Shown piece by piece: positions 54,110 through 64,000 of a stretch of DNA of 64,000 nt. Every line of letters begins with the position of its first letter. The stretch's first letter is position 1. The translations under genes and the position numbers were made by a program. The stretch comes from Nephrotoma appendiculata (taxonomy: Eukaryota > Arthropoda > Insecta > Diptera > Tipulidae): assembly GCA_947310385.1 (NCBI GenBank), contig OX371225.1, positions 173,037,931-173,101,930 on the forward strand, given 5' to 3'. The notes under the pieces were generated by a model. It did no database searches. It was not told the DNA's origin and saw only the letters and a list, made by a program, of their open reading frames with translations.

Positions 54110-55190
54110 TTGTTCCGAATGGGCGTCTCAGCCGCTCAAGCGATCGCCATGAAATTTACAAGTTCCATATCCAGAACCAACCTTACAATATTTTGGAAGG
54201 GGCTGGACCCCGGGGTCTAGGGGCTGCGGTACAAATTTTTTCGAAAATTTTAATTTTCTTTAAATTTTCCACGAAAATGAGTTTATGGGGCTGGTTATAT
54301 GAAATTACTGACATGTTCGAATCGAGGGGCCCAGCCCTGGATCAACAATTAATTTTTACATGTATAGGTACAAATATTTGATTATTCCAAAATGACTTCT
54401 CAGTCGCTCAACCGATCGCCATGAAATGTTTACCATGCAAATGTTGCACGTTCAGGACCAATGTAAAGATATTTGTAAGGGGCTGGACGCCATTGTCTTG
54501 GGGCTGCGGTACAATTTATTTCGAATATTATAATTTTCTTCAAATTTTCGACGAAAATGTGTTTATGGGGCTGGTTATATGAAATTAGATAGATTAAAAT
54601 ATTTGATAAATCCAAAATGACTTCTCAGCCGCTCAACCGATCGCCATGAAATTTTTACCATGTACAAGTTGCATATGCGGAACTAACCTTACGATATTTT
54701 GGAAGGGGCTGGACCCCGGGGTCTAGGGGCCATGGTACAATTTTTTTTCAAAAATTTAAATTTTGTTTCGAGAATGAGTTTCGGAAAGGGTTTATATGAA
54801 ATTTCTGACATGTTCGTATTCAGGGAGTCCGCGTCTGGATCAAAAATTCAGTTTTACATGTAAAGATACAATTATTTGATTGTTCTGAAATAACGCCTTA
54901 TCCGCTTTACCGATCGCCATGAAATTTTTACCATGTATATGTTGCATGTTCAGGACCAAGCCCACGATACTTTTGAAAGGGCTGGACCACGGGGCCTAGG
55001 GGCTTTGGTACAAATTTTTTCCCAGATTTCAATTTTTTTAAGATTTTTTGACGTGAATTACTAAGGAAAGGGGTTATATGAAATTAGTGACATGCTCCAA
55101 TCCGGAAATCTGCCCTGGATCAAGAATTCATTTTTACATGTATAGATACAGATATTTAAATGTTCTGAAATAGCTCCTTATCCGCAACTT
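54110..55190 (+). repeat. Four degenerate about 0.25-kb repeats inside the Helitron
   Basis: Copies begin with GCTCAACCGATCGCCATGAA or a variant at about 54134, 54406, 54634 and 54905, so the spacing is about 272, 228 and 271 bp. Each continues through GGAAGGGGCTGGACCCCGGG and TCTAGGGGCTGCGGTACAA, then an AT-rich part, then GGGGCTGGTTATATGAAATT. In the last two copies the GGGGCTGG box before TTATATGAAATT has decayed. The second copy lacks about 45 bp near its end. Confidence 0.85.
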
Positions 55191-55771
55191 TAGACACCAT
55201 AATGAATATCTAGCATGCGATTGTTATACACAAATCATGCCTCTACTATTGATTTAATTATTGAAATTAATTTTATTAATTTAAATTTAAGACAATCTTT
55301 CATCACTTTAACTGAAGACAAATCTCTGAACATTTATATTATCCATACTAATAATCCATTTTTAATGGTTTGTCATGTACTGTTTATTGATATCCTGTTT
55401 ATCATATCCTGTTTTGAAATGTACCATAAACAGCGAGTTCTAATTTCCACATAATTTCAGAAATAATTAACATTCTATTTTAATCCACTATTGCAATTGG
55501 CGGCTTTTAATGAAAATAGTAGTTTCATACTAAACGCCAATAGTTTATTCTTTATTTAGTTTATTACTTAAATAATCAATGATTGTTTCATAAAACCAAT
55601 TCTAGGAAAGGTATACTAAAAATATTATACGTATAAACTGATTTATTTTGAAAAGTACTAGCGTTTTATATTTGAAAATAGCATCTTCTACAAGAAACAT
55701 CCTTGGATTCAAATTATTGTACGTGCAAAATTGCCTTAGTTTGAAAAAACGTCTTTTGTTTTTCGAAATGT

Positions 55772-56175
55772 CATTTTCAACCACAGTTCGCGGTAAAACG
55801 TATCGAGGTGGACGTAGTTTTAATCGTTTTGAATAAATTAATATTAATTTGTGTTTCGGATGCCGTTTTTCTCGATTAGTTAGCTAGATTGCAGTAAAAT
55901 AATTGTTGGTGATTATTTTCCAGGTATTAAATAAAATTTCTAGTGAATATACATTCTTATTAGATTTAAGTTTTCAGTTTATAAACGTGTTAATCTATGA
56001 TTACTTTTTGATTGTAGATAACATTTGATTTTGCTTAAAAAAAATCCGTAAAGACATTTTCAAACACAGTTCGCGGTGAAACGTATCGAAGGGAACATTA
56101 AAATCGTTTTGATAAATTAATACTAATTTCTGTTTTGAATACCCGTCATTCCTGACTAATTAGCTACACGTTTCA
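55772..56175 (+). repeat. Duplicated leader of about 115 bp in the Helitron
   Basis: A block at about 55772-55890 (CACAGTTCGCGGTAAAACGT, TTTTAATCGTTTTGA, ATTAGTTAGCTA) recurs at about 56060-56175 with small indels. The second copy lies just before the ATG at 56189 of the Rep-like fragment, so the repeated block is probably promoter/leader sequence duplicated in tandem, period about 288 bp. Confidence 0.75.
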
Positions 56176-56188
56176 TTTTTGCTTAAAA

Positions 56189-56750
56189 ATGCCACCGAAA
56201 AAAAGATCAATTGGGCAGGTAACTGCAAAGTCGAAGAAGATTAGAACAGTATGAAACACGACTTGCAAACGTTTGAAGCAGTACATCTTCTTCTAGAGCT
56301 AATGAAACAACTGAACAGCGTGAAACACGACTTGCAAACGTTCGAAGCAGGATGTCTTATTCTTCAAGAGCTGATGAAACAACTGAACAGCGTGAAACAC
56401 GACTTGAAAATGTTCGAAGCAGGATGTCTTCTTCTAGAGCTACTGAAACTATTGAACATCGTGAGGCCCGGCTGGAAGTCGATCGGTTACGATATGGACG
56501 ATTAATTGAAATTTTTAGAGGTGATTTAAAGTTAGCAGAATTCAACTACGAGAAAGACTATGATTACAATTTTTCGTCATGCTTTTAAGTTTCACAATGA
56601 ATCGCCTGGAATTAGTTGTTCAAATGGAAAAGTGAATTTGCCTCCTCTGCATATTCCATCTGAACCTCTTCTAGCTTACGTCTCCGGAACTACTGAGTTA
56701 TCCAGACATTTTCTACAAAATATTCGAAAATACAACTCATGCTTATATAT
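56189..56750 (+). pseudogene. Helitron Rep/helicase N-terminal fragment, frameshifted
   Basis: The ATG at 56189 opens MPPKKRSIGQVTAKSKKIRT. A frame shift near 56248 leads to three tandem peptide repeats of the form ETTEQRETRLANVRSRM-SSRA (56250-56480). Then comes EARLEVDRLRYGRLIEIFRG and ISCSNGKVNLPPLHIPSEPL after a second shift near 56590, ending HFLQNIRKYNSC. Arginine-rich repeats of the type ETxEQRxxRL, followed by a CxxGKVxLPPLxxPPxxL box and NIRxYNS, are the N-terminal region of arthropod Helitron proteins. Immediately after YNSC the sequence becomes the 3' terminus, so more than 1000 codons (Rep, helicase) are deleted. The repeat period is about 78-84 bp. Confidence 0.82.
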
Positions 56751-56752
56751 CT

Positions 56753-56780
56753 CCCGTGCAACGCCGGGTAACTCAGCTAG
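56753..56780 (+). promoter_or_regulatory. Helitron 3' terminal hairpin and CTAG end
   Basis: CCCGTGCAACGCCGGG can pair CCCG with CGGG and, with a single bulged T, GC with GC, leaving a 3-nt loop. After nine bases the element ends CTAG, followed by a T. This is the sequence at which rolling-circle transposition terminates in Helitrons. Confidence 0.85.
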
Positions 56781-56784
56781 TATT

Positions 56785-59460
56785 GTTATAAATATCACTT
56801 AATCCATGCTACAATATCAAAAATTATCAACTAAGTGGTTTTGTTTTTTCTTATATCTGGGCCAAAAATAGTCGGATTTTGAAGAAAAATTGAAGGTAAA
56901 GAAAAAACGGGAAATACAATCGAATAGAATATATTTCAACATAACCACTTATCTTGAATTAAGTGGTAGTTGTTAAATTGCCACAGATATTTATATAACA
57001 TTAACATGGAACAAATTGGATTAATGTTTAAAAGGCATCATTGAACATCATGGTCAAAAATAATTGAAAAATTACTAGAATCAATGCCGCCTTCGATAAG
57101 CCGAAGAAGATAAGGCACTAAGTCGTTTTTTGTTATAAAATATCATTGCAAATATTTATTAAATTACTCTTTAATAATTAATTGCTATACTTAGATTTGT
57201 AAAAAAACGTTAGCGTTTAGTTGCAATTTAAAAAAATAAATTTAATGGTTCTTCCTTAGACCATACGTTGCTTCACAGTCTGTATTAAATACATATATCT
57301 AAAACTACTTGAGCACATGTCCGTATCAACTGTTGCAAGTTATTATTTTTAGAAGTCTACAGTAGTTAATAATCTTAGCATGTTTCAATCATCTCAGCCA
57401 CTATTCAACAACGCAAACCTAAACTATGTAGAAATGCAGTTGTAGTCCGCACATACACAACTAACCATAAACGGAAATAAGAAAATATTCTTTTTTTTTT
57501 AATTTTAAATGCAATTTCTTTTATCAAAATTTAATAATCTTATGGTTTTATTTTATTTTTTTCTTCTTTCTAGTTGTTTCTTAGAAAACAACAATTTTCT
57601 TATCATCATGAACATATAATATTATATATACATATGTACGAGTAAATAAGAAATTGAAATGAATAATAAATAATAATAAAATAGTTGTATGTTTTTTTGT
57701 TGTTATTCTTCTGTGATTGCTTTATCGTCTTTTGATTGATTGTTGTGACCACACAACCATAAGATTTCAAGAATTTCTAGATTCGCGCTCTACACCGCAA
57801 CAGTATTTCGTTTTGTTTATTATTTTCTGCAGTTTATACGGAAACGAAATAAATAAGAATTTGCCATATAAATTAATTAATTATTATTATTTTTTTAAAA
57901 GTCTATAATAAATAAATTTGTAATTTGATAGATTAAAAAATATTACAACAACAATAGTCTTTAATTATTATTAGATGAAATTAAAGAAGAAATTCCTATA
58001 TCTTAAACATAACATAATTATTGTCTTAAGATACAGAGTTGAACAAAAAAAAAACGAAAACAAATTAAAATTTATTTATTTTTGAGAGATGAAAACATCT
58101 GGACAATAATCATCTATCACTTGTCACAATTGCAATTTAAAACTTGACATCAAAACATAATATTGTAATTCAACAACATACATAGAAAATAATGTTGAAA
58201 TTTCAGAAATTGAGAGAAGAAACTGAACAGAAAACAAAAAAAAATATTTATGATTGTCATGCAAATGACTTCATACAAACTAATGGAATCTCAAAACACA
58301 TTCTTGAATATAAAATAATTAAATACAATACATAAACTTAACAGCTTTGGCTACGAAATTTTTGTCATATTTTATACTTATCCCTCTCGGTATAACAATG
58401 CGCGTATACTGCGATGCCGAATAATTATGTACGAGGAGTTGTCTTTTACTATTACAGTAAACCTCAAGTGATTATTGGGTAAAAAATTTTAAATTTTACA
58501 ATGATCGTGGTTCATAAGAGTGTTGTTGTTAACCAATGCTGAATACTTGGATTTAAATTTTAAATAATTAATAAGTGTTTTTATAACTGACGCGCTAATT
58601 GAGTCAATAATTAGTAACACTTTTTATAATTAAGCTTAAGTGTTTTACCTTAGACTAAAATAATATTAAATGGTGACTCAATCGGAGCCAAAATATGTAA
58701 TACTATTTGTTGTTTATTAGTAACTTTAACAAAAGATTAAATCGTTAAAGTTAGCTGGAGGGTTCCAGATGCAACATATTGGTATTGCATATTCTGTTGA
58801 AACATTTAAAACTAGCTAACCTATAAATCTCTAAAATGCAGATTAAAACTATCATTATCACTAACTTATCACGTAAAATACACGGTTGTTGACACGTAAC
58901 ATATTACAGAGATTACAACGTCGACAACCTTGGAAATGGTATTAAAAACTCAATTTTCTTCTAATTTTCTCTTTATTTTACTTTAGCACGTCAGATAAAG
59001 TTGTTCCCTATAGCTTTCAGCTAATTATCTAGTTATCCTATCTAGAGACCAAAAAAGTATTTGAATCTATAATTATAAAACAATGTTAAGGGTGAATATT
59101 GGTATGTAAAGAAGTCCTTAAAATCTCGATTAATCCCATTTTGCTAAAAAGTCGGGGCGACATTTGCCAAAACAGCCCAATTAACTGGCTAATACATAAA
59201 TAATGTAATGTTTACCTATGGAAATAGAGATGCACGTTATTTTCCATTTGTTGATGTCCATGTTGTTTTCCATGTTGTTCTCCAATTCGTATTAATATGT
59301 CAGATTTGTTTATGTTTAAAATAAACCAAGCTATTCTATTTCACGGTATTTTCGTTAACTCATTCTTTAGAAAGAATAGAATATCGATCACGTGTCCTTA
59401 GAACATTCCGAACGAAGTGTAATAAAAGAACATAAATAGAACAAACAGAATACTTTGGGA
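56785..59460. other. AT-rich stretch without a recognisable gene
   Basis: No motif was found on either strand. The 57480-58080 part is extremely AT-rich. The 63-codon frame at 57717 has no family signal. No tRNA-like or other RNA structure was recognised. Confidence 0.5.
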
Positions 59461-59471
59461 TTTATTTTTTG

Positions 59472-60479
59472 AATCAGATTCAAGTGATAAATTCGACAGT
59501 GAGTTCAAAAATAATTATAACCCCAAAATCATGGGATATTTGGAAAACACTATTTGTGATTTAAATGATTCCCAATTTAAAAGCCCACTTTCTGATGCTG
59601 CCCAGTACTTGCAAGATTTTATACGAAAGTATTTCAAGCATTGAAAATAAATATGCTGAAATCACCCATGGATATACAAGAGTTTCTCTTGAGAAACAGT
59701 TGCTGATGACTGTTTGGTCGAAACAGAATGTTTTCGGAAAATACATAATTTTATGACTAAAAATAGCTTAACAATGTTTCTTTTTATAGATCAGTATTAT
59801 AGCATATAAGTTTGGCGTCTCTATTAATGCTTCCTGAACCTCAGTTTTTGATGTATATAAGCAATTACTAAAAGTGAATTGCCAGGAAAAAATTATTGAT
59901 TGACCATCTAGAGAAAAATCTATGGAGACAAATAATTATTTTAAAAATAAAACAAAATTCCCATGTACTTATATATTCAATATAAGCTGTACAATAATAT
60001 AAATGTTATTTAAAAATATAAGGAATCATCGGATGCATCGATGGGTACCACATTCGTATTCCAACCGCAAAACTGAACAAACAAATATGAAAAAATTTCA
60101 TTCTGTCTTACTTCAGGGCAATGTGATCAGGAAACGCCTTGTATTAATTGTTATGCAGGTGAGGCTGGATCAATCCACGATTGATGCCTATCCCGGTGGT
60201 CAAATTTATTTTCTGGGATTAGTAGTGGTAAGTAATTTTTGCATATTGTTTATACATCTCATACAAGTGTTTAATATGGTATCTGTTTTTATTACAGGTT
60301 CTCTAATAATACCCGAAAATAAACACATGGTGGGAGTTCTTCGAAAAGGCATAAAGCCTATCTTTTAACACAATACAAAGATACGGGTAACTTAACTCAT
60401 CAGCAATCCAGATATGATAAGGCTCATTCGGCAGCGGTCGGTTTTAGCGACTTAGTAGATAAATACAGGCGATGATATG
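59472..60479 (+). pseudogene. PIF/Harbinger transposase with a canonical 70-bp intron
   Basis: N-terminal exon: IMGYLENTICDLNDSQFK, then AHFLMLPSTCKILYESISSI and TRVSLEKQLLMTVW (HTH region of HARBI1-like proteins). Past a decayed linker, IIGCIDGYHIRIP holds the first catalytic Asp (codon 60040-60042). It continues with FHSVLLQG, CYAGEAGSIHD (the second catalytic position, usually TDC, reads INC, so Asp is lost) and SGISSG. The next exon starts GSLIIPENKHMVG and continues with GNLTHQQSRYDKAHSAAVGF in a shifted frame. The boundary falls exactly on GTAAGT...TTATTACAG (60228-60297). The C-terminal part with the catalytic Glu is not clear. Multiple stops and shifts make it a pseudogene. Confidence 0.8.
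60228..60297 (+). other. Intron of the PIF/Harbinger transposase gene
   Basis: Donor GTAAGT at 60228-60233, T-rich tract, acceptor TTATTACAG ending at 60297. Removal joins the codons for G-I-S-S-G to S-L-I-I-P-E in one frame, matching the continuous family sequence at this point. The length of 70 bp is typical of short insect introns. Confidence 0.82.
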
Positions 60480-60689
60480 ATATGATATAATATTTTGCAA
60501 CGTAGAGCAGGTATCCTATAACATACTATATGCAATTAAGTATGTCTATGTCCATAATTGATACATCCCTTTGATGATGCAGCAATTGAATTACTTGAGC
60601 ACATGCACTACTACTACTGCATTCGATTATCGCTTAATCACCCAGGAATTGTATCAGCCTGAGACAAGATTCGGTGACCGAACTGACTA

Positions 60690-62967
60690 CCGTTTTACCC
60701 CGAAAATAACGCTTGAGCGTTGTGAACAATTAGAACGCACACCTTGCGTTTTATTCGAATAAAAAGCCTACGCGTTCTATTTGAATGTAAAATTATTAAA
60801 AATGTAAAATCAATAATCATAGATGGGAGTATTATTGTATTATTTATTGAAAGTACACAACCGCTACTAAAAAATTATTTAAAATTTTAATTAAACAGAT
60901 TCAAGCGACATCTTTCTGATTAATTTTAAATTTTTTTTCTTATTAGCATTTGTACCGGCGCGTTCACAATGTAAAACGTTTTTCTTTTACTAACAGGTTT
61001 GTATGGATTTTATTATGAGAAAAAAAAATGTTTTTGTTTCTTATGTTGGAATATAAATCAAATGTCGCCGGTTTTGGTTTTGAAGCGATTGCAAAAAAAA
61101 CATAATTTATCAAATTCTACGGTTCGGGGCTGGTACACAAAAAGGAATATTTTAGCCAAATGCTTAAACGACAAACAAGTGATAACGCGAGTTGCTCGTA
61201 GATTGGATGGCGGAGGTCGTAAGGAACAATTTCAAGAAATGGTGATTATTCTGCTTGAACGGATAAAAAAACGTAATTTAAACGGACTACGAGTAAAGGG
61301 TAAATATATCCAGCAAAAAGCAATAGTTATTTCTCAAGAGATGTTAGTTAAAAATCCAGAGAAAAACTACGCATCTTTCAAAGCTTCTTCTGGATGGTGC
61401 GAACGATTTAAAAAACATTCGAATTTAGTATCACGTCGACAAGCAACATCTAGCTCATTATCATATAACGCTGATGGCATAGAAAGGCGGTTCTTAAGAC
61501 AAATCCATAAGACGATCAAAGAAAAAAATATAAAAATGTGTAACATAATCAATTTAGATCAGGTTCCCAGATATTTTGAGTCTGATGTTAAAAGCACAAT
61601 ATCAGTGAAAGGGTCTCGGAATATATTAATTCGGAAAGCAAACACATCCCACAAACGCTTCAATGTTACATTCGCCATTACTGCTGACGGTGCAATTTTG
61701 CTGTTCTCAAAACTTAAAAATGTCCCAAAAATTAATGGGAAATGTTTAGTGGACGTGAATATGACGGGAATCTGGAATGCGGACATATAAGATAAATATA
61801 TCAGAGATGTAATTTTAAAACGTCATCAAACAAGTTTATTGAAGGAACCTGTATTATAACTTATTGATTCCTATTGTTCTCACATCAATCTAGCTGAAGC
61901 AAATAAGTTTGAGAAATTTCACATTTTTATAGAATTAGTCCCTCCGAATATGACATCCATTTTGCAGCCCTTAGATGTATGCATTAATAAGTCGTTTCAG
62001 GCTGCGTATAGTGATTCATACGATTCGTACATAACCGAAGCTTTAAAAAATAAAAATTTGCAGACCAAAGCAGGAAGTCCAAAAGTACCCAGTTACGAAG
62101 TTTCGGGCTGGGTATCCAAATGGACGGAATCGTTGGATGCTCATACAATATCAAACGCATTTATTGTTTGTGGGATTGTACCGAAAATCAACTTTGTTAT
62201 CGACAAGCTCCATACTCCTTTAAGACAACTATATGAGAATGTAGATATGCAGCAATGCCTAACTTAATTTTCTGATTTGGTTAATGAGCAAGACAACTAT
62301 TTTGAAACCATTGAAGACAGCAATTGGTATTGGCCTCAGAAACATTCTACTTCGTTATTTCAATGCATCCACAAATTAAAGTACTGTAATGAAGACCTGC
62401 AACTTTGGATAACACAATATATTAAAGATATTGTTCATTTCGTTGGCAATAACGGTATGAATGATATGTTAGATGATACTAATAAATCTGCTCTTCTGGG
62501 GCATTCCACTGCCAGCGGTATGGAAATATTGGCTGTATCAAAACTAGAAGACATACAAATACTGGTTGTTGAGCTGAATGATAAATGTGAATTCATTAGT
62601 GAAACTATATATAACGATACAGCAGCAACAAAAGTCTGTTTATTGAAATTAAATGAATTTTACGGACTTAAGCTTGAAATTTTGTAAAAATTTTAATTTA
62701 ATTAAAAAGTGAATTACAAATGTACCTGAATTAAATACAGAATTAAAAAACGTTTAGTTTATTTTATTATTTTTTATGAATGACAATAAAGAATATTGTA
62801 TACGCTTAAAATTTTTTGTGTTTCATTTAAATTTGTTTTTCGATTAAAACGCTAAGCATTTTAAATGAGGTAGCGTTCTATTCGAATTATTTAAGCACTT
62901 TTCAAAAATACCTAAAATCTACCTATCCCGTTTACAACGCTCAAACGTTATTTTCGGGGTAAAACGG
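60690..62967 (+). mobile_element. pogo-like DNA transposon with both TIRs
   Basis: TA lies at 60688-60689 and 62968-62969. The left end CCGTTTTACCCCGAAAATAA and the reversed right end start identically and pair over 38 bp with two mismatches. A second inverted module lies inside (CGTTCTATTTGAAT near 60766 against GCGTTCTATTCGAAT near 62875). The length is 2278 bp. A transposase of the pogo/Tigger type fills most of the interior. TA duplication and a DDD catalytic core agree with pogo membership. Confidence 0.92.
60999..62687 (+). pseudogene. pogo-like DDD transposase, three in-frame stops
   Basis: A single reading frame runs 563 codons from the ATG at 60999 to the stop at 62685-62687, interrupted only by TAA at 61788, 61857 and 62265; no frameshift is needed. 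The N-terminal HTH has LQKKHNLSNSTVRGWYTKR (about residues 31-49), followed by a CENP-B-type second HTH ending SGWCERFKKHSNLVSRR (131-147). The DDE_1 core has IINLDQVPRYFESD (Asp187), LIDSYCSHI (Asp codon 61866) and SILQPLDVCINKSFQ (Asp codon 61974). There are 35 residues between the last two, so it is DD35D. The C-terminal 140 residues are acidic and of unknown role. The first codons may derive from an unannotated upstream exon. Confidence 0.9.
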
Positions 62968-62969
62968 TA

Positions 62970-64000
62970 GGTATCCTGATCCTATGAGTTTCTCTTATTG
63001 TACAGGTTAAGGATATGTTATAGGTTCTAATAATAGAAGAATATACAAGAGCAAACTGCCGTTTTACAACTTACCCCAGTTCGGTTTTTTCCCTTCTATA
63101 TTTACCAATTCCCAATTTTCTAATACCCGTTAATATTTTGACCATTCATGCTCTGTGAAAAAACTATTAATTTTTTAGTAAGGATAAGTAGCTTTTTTGT
63201 TTGGTCTGTTTCTCACCCTAAAGAAGAGAAGGACATTAGACGTTTTGATGGTTTGATTCATCATCCCAATGACCTTAAAGACGAGGAGGGTTCACTTTTT
63301 CTTACCTTTCTCCAGTCCTCTACATTCTCAACTTAGCTTTTGCCGGAAACTTTACCTGTCCAGCCACACTGAGCGTGTACTACGAACGCGAACAAATCCT
63401 TCCCAGGGTTCCCAACGTAGACTAACAAAAATATACAAGAACATATCCCTTTTACGCCCCGTGGCGATCACAATTGTGTTGTATCATGAAAACAAAAAAC
63501 AAAACCCATTACAAGCAATGGCCATACACACCCATTTGTGTGTGGTGGACAATTTCTCACAAAGACCACCCCATGCCACGATACACAAAAAATCCACCCG
63601 CGCTCGCATCCCACGCACAGCATTACCAGATTCAAACTCCACCTGCCAGCCTATGGGACTTTCTTCAAAGCCACCTATCATCACATCCTCATTCGTGTAA
63701 CACAAGCAAGCTAATATCCCTTTTTCGGTCCACAATCACAATTGTCGCATTATCATAATACAAATTACGTAGTAATCCACAATTTTTAGGTTATGTGATG
63801 GCAACTCATTATCCCTTTATTTTATTTATTAATTCACTGTGTTGCTACTTTAAACATATACGTAAATAAAATAAACAAAATTAACTTTAATTAACATTAA
63901 CATTTCATTATTAAATTTTAAGCAAGATGAAAATAAATGAAACAAGAAAAAATTATATATTATTGTTTCATCTTGCTTAACGTCGACCATATTCGACGAC
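62970..64000. other. Unclassified stretch
   Basis: The 63150-63760 part is less AT-rich than its neighbours and has overlapping frames of 60-143 codons on both strands, but I recognise no domain. The frame at 63269 reads through Pro/Ser/Thr-rich low-complexity sequence. It could be LTR or leader sequence of an element continuing beyond the window. Confidence 0.4.
63918..63980. repeat. Short perfect inverted repeat (15-bp arms)
   Basis: TTAAGCAAGATGAAA at 63918-63932 is repeated in reverse complement at 63966-63980, with a 33-bp AT-rich spacer. It may be a tiny foldback, the end of an element continuing out of the window, or chance in AT-rich DNA. Both arms start with TTAA. Confidence 0.7.

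Larger units (their letters stand above)
54075..56780 (+). mobile_element. Helitron, internally deleted, both termini visible
   Basis: It starts TCTATATACGTATATAAAAA at 54075, after an A, and ends with a hairpin and CTAG at 56780, before a T, as Helitrons do (5' TC, 3' CTRR, insertion between A and T). The 3' hairpin is CCCGTGCAACGCCGGG at 56753-56768, nine bases before the CTAG end. Inside are four degenerate repeats of about 220-280 bp (54110-55190), a duplicated leader of about 115 bp, and a Rep/helicase N-terminal fragment that jumps straight to the 3' terminus. The HUH nuclease and helicase domains are missing, so the copy is non-autonomous. The length is 2706 bp. Confidence 0.88.

Noticed and set aside
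60003..60368. Possible host exon-intron structure
   Set aside because: The splice sites are real-looking, but the flanking protein sense is PIF/Harbinger transposase, so it was assigned to the transposon.
63269..63758. Overlapping 143- and 94-codon frames near the right edge
   Set aside because: Both are Pro/Ser/Thr- or His-rich with no motif and overlap each other; may be LTR or leader sequence, but no support.
1..64000. tRNA and rRNA genes
   Set aside because: I looked for T-loop (GGTTCGA-type) boxes with matching partners; the GGTTCGA hits at about 8113, 8641 and 50127 have no tRNA context. No rRNA-like segment was recognised.

Overview
This 64 kb window looks like nuclear DNA of an insect or a close arthropod. 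It is strongly AT-rich, it has no operons, rRNA or tRNA genes, and almost every readable protein fragment belongs to a transposon family typical of insect genomes: BEL/Pao, R1-clade, Jockey-like, mariner D34D, piggyBac-type, PIF/Harbinger, pogo-like, Helitron and Penelope-like. I found no convincing host gene. I cannot name the species.

Layout. 0-8 kb: AT-rich DNA with a 65-bp tandem repeat and relics of a Helitron helicase, a piggyBac transposase, a PIF/Harbinger transposase and a non-LTR reverse transcriptase. 8-11 kb: a degenerate long-period repeat array with a TTAA-flanked MITE inside it. 11.2-15.4 kb: a decayed R1-clade non-LTR element with Gag, endonuclease and RT. 15.4-17.8 kb: AT-rich and gene-free. 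17.8-20.5 kb: two BEL/Pao fragments in opposite orientations, then a PIF/Harbinger transposase end convergent with a Myb-like partner ORF. 20.65-25.83 kb: a three-layer nest. A BEL/Pao element (matched LTRs, ATAAA target duplication) has lost most of pol. It holds a hAT-like element (8-bp target duplication CACTAAAG), which in turn holds a mariner relic. 28.1-30.1 kb: Ty3/Gypsy and Jockey-like relics on the minus strand. 30.18-37.64 kb: a nearly full-length BEL/Pao element with Gag, protease, RT, RNase H and an uninterrupted integrase ORF; its 5' LTR is split by an 834-bp insertion that looks like a solo LTR. 37.7-41.4 kb: an RNase-H-bearing non-LTR relic (minus) beside a Jockey-like relic (plus) that is itself interrupted by a foldback MITE. 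42.0-43.3 kb: a mariner with complete long TIRs. 43.6-45.6 kb: a BEL integrase tail and a truncated Penelope-like element. 45.63-47.84 kb: a TTAA-flanked, 2.2-kb palindromic element with 156-bp tandem repeats in each arm. 50.0-54.0 kb: a non-LTR tail, a long-armed MITE, a Tc1/mariner relic and an internally deleted mariner. 54.08-56.78 kb: a Helitron with both termini visible. 59.5-60.5 kb: a PIF/Harbinger transposase with a 70-bp intron. 60.69-62.97 kb: a pogo-like element with both TIRs, whose transposase is broken only by three in-frame stops.

The genes do not form a pathway. The window is a graveyard of nested mobile elements, probably heterochromatic or intergenic. The most informative objects are those with both ends visible, because nesting order and target duplications can be read directly: the BEL/hAT/mariner nest, the TTAA palindrome, the pogo-like element, the Helitron and the mariner at 42 kb. 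I saw no convincing new protein-coding system. The least familiar structure is the TTAA palindrome.
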